Positions 7,713 through 11,717 of a stretch of 11,717 nt of DNA are shown piece after piece; within the stretch, counting starts at the first letter, position 1, and every line of letters starts with the position of its first letter. Below the pieces are notes generated by a model. That model was not told where the DNA came from. It saw only the letters and a program-made list of their open reading frames with translations, and did no database searches. The stretch is taken from NCBI GenBank assembly GCA_905193725.1, contig CAJJPW010000045.1, forward strand, positions 1-11,717. Reading direction: 5' to 3'. This DNA is from an uncultured Eubacteriales bacterium. Lineage in GTDB: Bacteria > Bacillota > Clostridia > Christensenellales > Christensenellaceae. A program made the translations under genes and the position numbers.

Positions 7713-10388
7713 TTACCACACACTGGATTTCTTTGTCTTCTGAACGCTTCTCTTTACTAATTTTACCACTTCTACCTGTACAATAGAGAGCAGCGAAAGA
7801 CCTATTACAATCAGCCACTGAGTGCCATTCAACGCAGTGAGAGAAAAAGCACTTTGCAGAGCGGGAATCCATAGAATACCGGCCATTAGCAGTGCCGAAA
7901 CCACGAAGGAGAGAACTAACCAAGGATTCGCTCCTTCTGCCCGCACCCAGATTGGTTCGATGTTAGAGCGCTGGTTAAATGCCCGCAGCATTTGAGAAAG
8001 GGCCAGCACACAAAAGGCCATCGTCTGCCCCACTTTATGACTCTCCATGTTAGCTCCAATCCAATAGGCAGCTATCGTCATTGCCGCTACAAAGACCCCC
8101 TGGGTAATCACCCGACGCACCAAATCCCTTTCAAACAATGTTCCCGATTTGACAGGTTGATGTCGCATGATATTCTTGCTAGCTGGGTCTACGCCCAATG
8201 CTAGCGCCGGCAATGTAGCTGTCGCCAGGTTGACCCACAGAATATGGACGGCCAGCAGCGGTGCATCCCAATTGAGCAGCGTGGCTATCAGTAGCGTCAA
8301 AATCTCCGCAATATTGCCCACTAGCAGAAACTGAATTACCTTCTGTATATTGCGATAAACCCGTCTTCCCTCTTTAATGGCATATGCAATAGTCGTAAAG
8401 CTATCGTCAAGCAGTATCATATCGGCGGCATCTTTTGCCACATCAGTTCCAGTAATTCCCATAGCTACGCCAATATCTGCTGCTTTTAAAGCGGGGGAGT
8501 CGTTGACACCGTCGCCGGTCATGGCCGCTACTTCTCCAGTGCGCTTCAGGCTCTTTATAATGCGCAGTTTATCTGCGGGAGAGACGCGAGCAAATACCGC
8601 TGCCGTCTGTACTACTCGATCAAGCTCCTCATCCGTCATGTGATCCAGCTCTTCTCCAGAGAGTACTATATTGCCCTCTTGGTAAATGCCCAATTCCTGG
8701 GCAATGGAAAGAGCTGTTATCTTGTGATCTCCAGTAATCATAACCGTGCGAATGCCCGCCTCATGACAAGTATGTATCGATTCCGCTACCTCTTTTCTCG
8801 GTGGATCGATCATGCCCACTACCCCAATAAAGGTGAAATCAAATTCCACGTTTTCCTCATCCTCCTCTGGAAGTTCAGACAATGTTCGCTGCGCAAACCC
8901 CAATACTCGCAAGGCGTTCCTTGACATCGTAAGACAGAGATCTGTGATATGGGTTTTATCATCCTTCGTTATGGGTCGAACGCCTTTTGCCGTCAGAATA
9001 TGGGTACACAGGGGCAACATTTCGTCCACTGCTCCTTTGGTATAGGCAATCCATTTGCCGTCCATAGGATGTACTGTTGTCATCCTCTTGCGCTCCGAGT
9101 CAAACGGCTGCTCAAAGAGACGTGGGTATTCGTCCTCTAGAGATTCATGGTCAATACCAAATGATTTTGCCATGTGAATTAATGCCCCTTCTGTAGGGTC
9201 CCCGATGATTTCTCCCTTTCTGTCAGGGTCAAAACTGGCATCATTGCAGAGAGCTGCGGCATATACCAGCTGTTGATATACCTTCGGATGTTGGTTTGCA
9301 GCATTTTCTATCGGTGTTGTCTTGCCTACCTCAAAATCCCCATTTACGGCAATATGTGTTACCGTCATCTTATTGAGCGTGAGAGTTCCCGTCTTATCCG
9401 AGCAAACCACTGTAGCGCTGCCCAACGTTTCCACGGCGGGCAATTTTCGAATTAAAGCGTTTTTCTTAGCCATGCGCTGCACACCCAGCGCCATTACAAT
9501 CGTAGCAGTAGCCGGAAGTCCTTCTGGAATAATGGAAATGGCAAGTGAAATTGCCACGAGAAACTGTGGGATCAAAGGCCGCTGATAGATTGCTCCTACT
9601 GCAAAAATCAACACACATACCACTAGCCCCACAATGGTTAAGCTTTTGCCTACTGCATCTAATTTTCTCTTAAGAGGAGTGTCTAAATCGTCCTGTTGCT
9701 CTAGCATACCGGCAATATTTCCCACTTGTGTGTTCATACCTGTGGCTACCACCACGCCAGTAGCCCGACCGTAGGTTACAATGGATGAACTATATACCAT
9801 ATTATCCCGGTCGCCCAAAGGGCAATCTTCTGGTAGGATATTCTCTGATTCCTTTTCAGCCGGAACGGATTCTCCTGTCAGAGATGCTTCCTGAACTTTT
9901 AGGTTGGCTGAGTCTATCAGCCGCATATCTGCTGGCACCATATCTCCATCGCCCAGCAGGACTACATCGCCTACCACCAGTTCACTAGCAGGTATCACAC
10001 TTTCTTCTCCCTGGCGCAGCACACGAGCCGTAGGTGCGCTCATATTGCGCAGGGCTTCCAGCGAGGACTGGGCCTTTTTTTCCTGTACAATGCCAATGAC
10101 AGCGTTTACTATGACAATGGTGAAAATCACCACTGCCTCGGTCCATTCCTGCAAAATGGCGGAAAATACTGCTGCACCCATTAGAATCAATATCATCGGG
10201 TCGACGATCTGCTCTTTTAGCATTTGTAGGACCGTTTTAGAAGGTTTGGCACGCAATTCATTGCGCCCATTTTTTCTTAGCCTGTCGGCAGCCTCAGCAT
10301 CACTTAGGCCTTCCTGAGAAGTATGCAAATTTTTATAGACCTCCTCCAGCTTCTGTGCATGCCAAGGCATTTGTTTGTGATTATCCAT
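7713..10388 (-). CDS. P2-type cation-transporting ATPase (PacL/SERCA-like, Ca2+-ATPase family)
   Basis: Membrane pump of 891 aa that should couple ATP hydrolysis to cation export. Motifs in order: N-terminal cation-ATPase domain (about 5-75), actuator TGES (171-174), TM4 ion site IPEGLPA with Glu289, phosphorylation site DKTGTLT with Asp331, nucleotide-site KGA (451-453), TGD (552-554), and hinge TGDGVND (624-630). TM5 carries NIAE (Asn692, Glu695, matching SERCA Asn768 and Glu771). TM6 reads [15 protein letters not shown]: Asn720 and Thr723 match SERCA Asn796 and Thr799, but Ala724 replaces the ion-ligating Asp800. TM8 has Gln799 at the Glu908 position, as PMCA-type pumps do. Start ATG 10386-10388 has AAAGGAG upstream at a rather long spacing (about 13 nt); Met7 is a weaker alternative. 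Monocistronic apart from a possible coupled upstream ORF. The family is certain; because of Ala724 the transported ion (Ca2+, or another cation) is not. Confidence 0.93.
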   Translation of the reverse strand: MDNHKQMPWHAQKLEEVYKNLHTSQEGLSDAEAADRLRKNGRNELRAKPSKTVLQMLKEQIVDPMILILMGAAVFSAILQEWTEAVVIFTIVIVNAVIGIVQEKKAQSSLEALRNMSAPTARVLRQGEESVIPASELVVGDVVLLGDGDMVPADMRLIDSANLKVQEASLTGESVPAEKESENILPEDCPLGDRDNMVYSSSIVTYGRATGVVVATGMNTQVGNIAGMLEQQDDLDTPLKRKLDAVGKSLTIVGLVVCVLIFAVGAIYQRPLIPQFLVAISLAISIIPEGLPATATIVMALGVQRMAKKNALIRKLPAVETLGSATVVCSDKTGTLTLNKMTVTHIAVNGDFEVGKTTPIENAANQHPKVYQQLVYAAALCNDASFDPDRKGEIIGDPTEGALIHMAKSFGIDHESLEDEYPRLFEQPFDSERKRMTTVHPMDGKWIAYTKGAVDEMLPLCTHILTAKGVRPITKDDKTHITDLCLTMSRNALRVLGFAQRTLSELPEEDEENVEFDFTFIGVVGMIDPPRKEVAESIHTCHEAGIRTVMITGDHKITALSIAQELGIYQEGNIVLSGEELDHMTDEELDRVVQTAAVFARVSPADKLRIIKSLKRTGEVAAMTGDGVNDSPALKAADIGVAMGITGTDVAKDAADMILLDDSFTTIAYAIKEGRRVYRNIQKVIQFLLVGNIAEILTLLIATLLNWDAPLLAVHILWVNLATATLPALALGVDPASKNIMRHQPVKSGTLFERDLVRRVITQGVFVAAMTIAAYWIGANMESHKVGQTMAFCVLALSQMLRAFNQRSNIEPIWVRAEGANPWLVLSFVVSALLMAGILWIPALQSAFSLTALNGTQWLIVIGLSLLSIVQVEVVKLVKRSVQKTKKSSVW

Positions 10389-10581
10389 ATAGGATAAACC
10401 ACTCCTTTCTTATTTTATTGATATCTATATTCTGACCGTTTTTTACGGTGGTCAGCAAAAAAAAGTACAAAAAAACATAGCCTGCCATTTTCCATCTATG
10501 GAGGTTATGCTCTATTCTATCGAATCTATTTTGCTTGTCGTCAATGTTACTTCGGTCAGCGTCGCTATCGGCGTCGTCCAT
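10381..10581 (-). CDS. Possible 66-aa leader ORF/small membrane protein overlapping the ATPase start
   Basis: Unrecognised. The protein starts MDDADSDAD and has seven Asp and no Glu in its first 15 residues, then a basic/polar stretch (about 16-31). A hydrophobic segment follows, MAGYVFLYFFLLTTV (32-46), and then a basic tail. It lies wholly in the ATPase leader, downstream of the predicted promoter, and its TAA overlaps the ATPase ATG by 8 nt (ATGGATAA), which would couple translation. AAAGGA lies 14 nt upstream of its ATG, the same distance as for the ATPase. Against it: the ribosome site is weak, and the hydrophobic codons come from two T runs that could instead be part of an attenuator. 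A regulatory peptide, a small pump subunit or a chance frame are all possible. Confidence 0.35.
   Translation of the reverse strand: MDDADSDADRSNIDDKQNRFDRIEHNLHRWKMAGYVFLYFFLLTTVKNGQNIDINKIRKEWFILYG
10386..10428 (-). repeat. Direct repeat copy B: ATPase initiation region
   Basis: Shares with copy A (10579-10618) the 10-mer ATAGATATCA, then AAAAT, AAAGGA, and ATGGA placed 14 nt after AAAGGA in both. Three extra bases lie between the first two blocks here. It carries the ATPase ribosome site and start codon. Confidence 0.5.
10432..10455 (-). other. Hairpin in ATPase leader with a competing partner upstream
   Basis: On the minus strand, CTGACC (10450-10455) pairs with GGTCAG (10432-10437). 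An identical GCTGACC lies upstream at 10554-10560 and could pair with the same GGTCAG, so two exclusive folds are possible. The hairpin lies about 44 nt upstream of the ATPase start. No riboswitch class was recognised. Confidence 0.3.
10469..10504 (-). terminator. Possible attenuator hairpin in the ATPase leader
   Basis: On the minus strand, CATAG (10496-10500) and CTATG (10476-10480) form a 5-bp stem directly followed by seven T residues (complement of 10469-10475). A competing fold pairs CCTCCAT (10498-10504) with ATGGCAGG (10481-10488), 7 bp with one bulge. The stem is weak for a terminator; a second run of eight T residues follows shortly after. Confidence 0.3.
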
Positions 10582-10618
10582 CAGTGCAAACTTTTTCCTT
10601 TCATTTTATGATATCTAT
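10579..10618 (-). repeat. Direct repeat copy A: small-ORF initiation region
   Basis: Diverged copy of the block around the ATPase start (10386-10428): the same ATAGATATCA, AAAAT, AAAGGA, then ATGGA after 14 nt. It begins 2 bp downstream of the -10 box and contains the start codon of the 66-codon ORF. Confidence 0.5.
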
Positions 10619-10619
10619 T

Positions 10620-10648
10620 ATTATATGCGATCATCTGATCTGTGTCAA
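10620..10648 (-). promoter_or_regulatory. Consensus sigma-A promoter of the P-type ATPase
   Basis: On the minus strand, perfect TTGACA (10643-10648) and perfect TATAAT (10620-10625) with exactly 17 bp between them. The start is expected near 10613, giving a leader of about 225 nt. So strong a promoter with so long a leader suggests post-initiation control. Confidence 0.88.
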
Positions 10649-10681
10649 TTCATTAGCGTGATATCCCTCTCTTCCTTTCAT
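10631..10681 (-). other. 16-codon micro-ORF behind an excellent Shine-Dalgarno
   Basis: AGGAGG (10688-10693) lies 6 nt before an ATG at 10679-10681 that opens a 16-residue frame (MKGREGYHANELTQIR) ending in TGA. It runs across the -35 box and spacer of the ATPase promoter, and no convincing promoter was seen further upstream. It may be a gene remnant or chance. Confidence 0.2.
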
Positions 10682-10769
10682 ATTTTGCCTCCTAAAGCTT
10701 AGTATCCCTTCTTTTTAATAAACAACTCTTGAGATCGTACTTCTTCATTTTTCTGCCCCATCGCCTTTA

Positions 10770-10798
10770 TTGACAAAGACCTTCCCATTCATTATACT
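10770..10798 (+). promoter_or_regulatory. Sigma-A promoter of the NhaC-family gene
   Basis: Perfect TTGACA (10770-10775), 17-bp spacer, TATACT (10793-10798). The start is expected near 10805, leaving a leader of about 94 nt. Divergent from the ATPase promoter, with 121 bp between the two -35 boxes. Confidence 0.85.
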
Positions 10799-10809
10799 GG
10801 TTATACTAT

Positions 10810-10860
10810 GGTTTTCCGCGGCTGCGATAGCCTTTTAAAGCCGCTTAAGAAAACCGCAGC
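10810..10860 (+). promoter_or_regulatory. Structured leader with alternative hairpins upstream of the NhaC-family gene
   Basis: Fold A stacks GGTTTTC/GAAAACC (10810-10816 / 10849-10855) on GCGGCT/AGCCGC (10818-10823 / 10839-10844). Fold B pairs GCTGCG (10821-10826) with CGCAGC (10855-10860), which uses bases from both stems of fold A and so excludes it. No T run follows, and the ribosome site (10884-10889) is 24 nt downstream. A regulatory RNA is possible; no known class was recognised. Confidence 0.4.
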
Positions 10861-10898
10861 TTCCCTTATCACACATCAGAATTGAGGAGAACTATAAG

Positions 10899-11717
10899 AT
10901 GACAGTGAAGAAAAATGGCGGACTGATTGCTCTACTGCCCATTGCAGTCTTTTTGGTACTGTACTTGGGCCTGGGCATCACCTTTGAATATATCATGAAA
11001 ATCGAGATGGGGTTTTACAACATCCCCATTGTAGTAGCCTTTTTAGCGGCAATTTTGGTGGCTTGTCTGCAAAATCGACACTTAAAGTTTGATGACAAAT
11101 TGGAGGTCATGGCAAAAGGTGTGGGGGACAAAAACATCATGACCATGATATTGATCTTTCTGGTAGCAGGCATCTTTGTAGGAGTCGTGGGTAGAAGCAG
11201 CGCAGAAAGCGTGGCCTATTTTATGCTGTCTATCATTCCCACTCGTTTTGCGGTGGCAGTGCTGTTTATCGTCTCCTGCTTTGTCTCCACCGCTATGGGT
11301 ACCTCTTGCGGAACTATTGCTCTCATTGTGCCCATCGCCGTAGCAGTATCCGATGCTTCAGGGTTTAGCCTGCCACTGTGTGTGGGCTCGGTCATCGGCG
11401 GCTCCATGTTTGGAGACAATCTCTCCTTCATCTCAGATACCACCATTGCAGCCTGCAACACGCAAGGGTGTAAAATGCGAGATAAATTTAAAGCGAATTT
11501 TTTTATCGCGCTGCCTGCTGCGTTAGCCACTCTGGTGATCATTATTCTTCTGTCCTTCCAGACAGAGATCAACACCACGATCAACGAAGAGTATTCCCTC
11601 ATCCAGCTCATCCCCTATATCTTGGTGCTCGTTGGCGGCATCGCGGGCATCAACGTATTTGTGGTGCTGCTGACGGGCATTGTGTCCGGTTCCATCATTA
11701 TGTTGGCCACTGGAGAG
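10899..11717 (+). CDS. NhaC-family Na+/H+ antiporter (partial, runs off the window)
   Basis: Integral membrane exchanger that would expel Na+ (or a related cation, or exchange carboxylates, as some NhaC relatives do) against protons. 273 codons are visible with no stop; complete members are usually 430-500 aa. Hydrophobic segments lie at about 8-31, 40-59, 79-99, 115-130, 137-150, 158-174, 200-220 and 236-268. The family hallmark GSMFGDNLSFISDTTI (about 167-182), with the conserved Gly-Asp-Asn and Asp-Thr-Thr, is intact. ATG 10899-10901 follows GAGGAG at a 9-nt spacing. It is the only plus-strand gene here and diverges from the cation ATPase. The fold family is secure; the ion or substrate cannot be told from the fragment. 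Confidence 0.9.
   Translation, partial: MTVKKNGGLIALLPIAVFLVLYLGLGITFEYIMKIEMGFYNIPIVVAFLAAILVACLQNRHLKFDDKLEVMAKGVGDKNIMTMILIFLVAGIFVGVVGRSSAESVAYFMLSIIPTRFAVAVLFIVSCFVSTAMGTSCGTIALIVPIAVAVSDASGFSLPLCVGSVIGGSMFGDNLSFISDTTIAACNTQGCKMRDKFKANFFIALPAALATLVIIILLSFQTEINTTINEEYSLIQLIPYILVLVGGIAGINVFVVLLTGIVSGSIIMLATGE

Noticed and set aside
10389..10613. yybP-ykoY (Mn2+) riboswitch in the ATPase leader
   Set aside because: Considered because this class often precedes P-type ATPases, but the conserved GGGGAGUAG-like core and partner loop could not be found.
11216..11611. 131-codon minus-strand ORF
   Set aside because: It is antisense to the clearly coding NhaC-family gene, whose hallmark motif lies on the plus strand at the same place.
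1..11717. CRISPR array, prophage or insertion sequence
   Set aside because: No regularly spaced repeats, transposase, integrase or terminal inverted repeats with target duplications were seen in the window.

Overview
The window reads as a chromosomal stretch from a Gram-positive, low-to-mid-GC bacterium, most likely of the Clostridia/Firmicutes. The grounds are strong Shine-Dalgarno sequences of the GGAGG type, near-consensus sigma-A promoters with 17-bp spacers, an encoded tRNA CCA end, a lipoprotein solute-binding protein, and a ParE/ParC pair of Bacillus-like length and C-terminal sequence. Species cannot be named from this alone. Apart from the last gene, everything lies on the minus strand and is best read from right to left.

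Layout. Positions 7-120 hold a tRNA-Arg(CCG) gene with its own promoter (161-189) and terminator. Positions 191-2704 hold a three-gene polar amino acid ABC importer: lipoprotein binding protein, then permease, then ATPase. It has a promoter at 2626-2653, a large AT-rich palindrome just upstream of that promoter, an internal terminator-like hairpin after the binding-protein gene, and an end terminator at 191-220. Positions 2914-7323 hold parE-parC (topoisomerase IV), 3 nt apart, with a promoter about 140 nt upstream of parE. A long perfect stem-loop at 2810-2857 follows parC. Positions 7661-10648 hold a P2-type cation-transporting ATPase with a consensus promoter, a leader of about 225 nt and a strong terminator. 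On the plus strand from 10770, a divergent near-consensus promoter drives an NhaC-family Na+/H+ antiporter gene that runs off the right edge.

How the genes work together. The ABC operon is a complete importer. parE and parC form one decatenating enzyme. The ATPase and the antiporter are transcribed divergently from a shared 120-bp spacer, so this may be a cation-homeostasis locus.

Most unusual points. (i) The ATPase has Ala724 where Ca2+-ATPases carry the TM6 aspartate (SERCA Asp800) that ligates the transported ion. (ii) Its leader holds a 66-codon ORF with an Asp-rich head and one hydrophobic segment. This ORF overlaps the ATPase start codon by 8 nt, and its own initiation region looks like a diverged duplicate of the ATPase initiation region. 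(iii) The antiporter leader can form two mutually exclusive hairpins. These are sequence-based hypotheses; no search or folding program was run.
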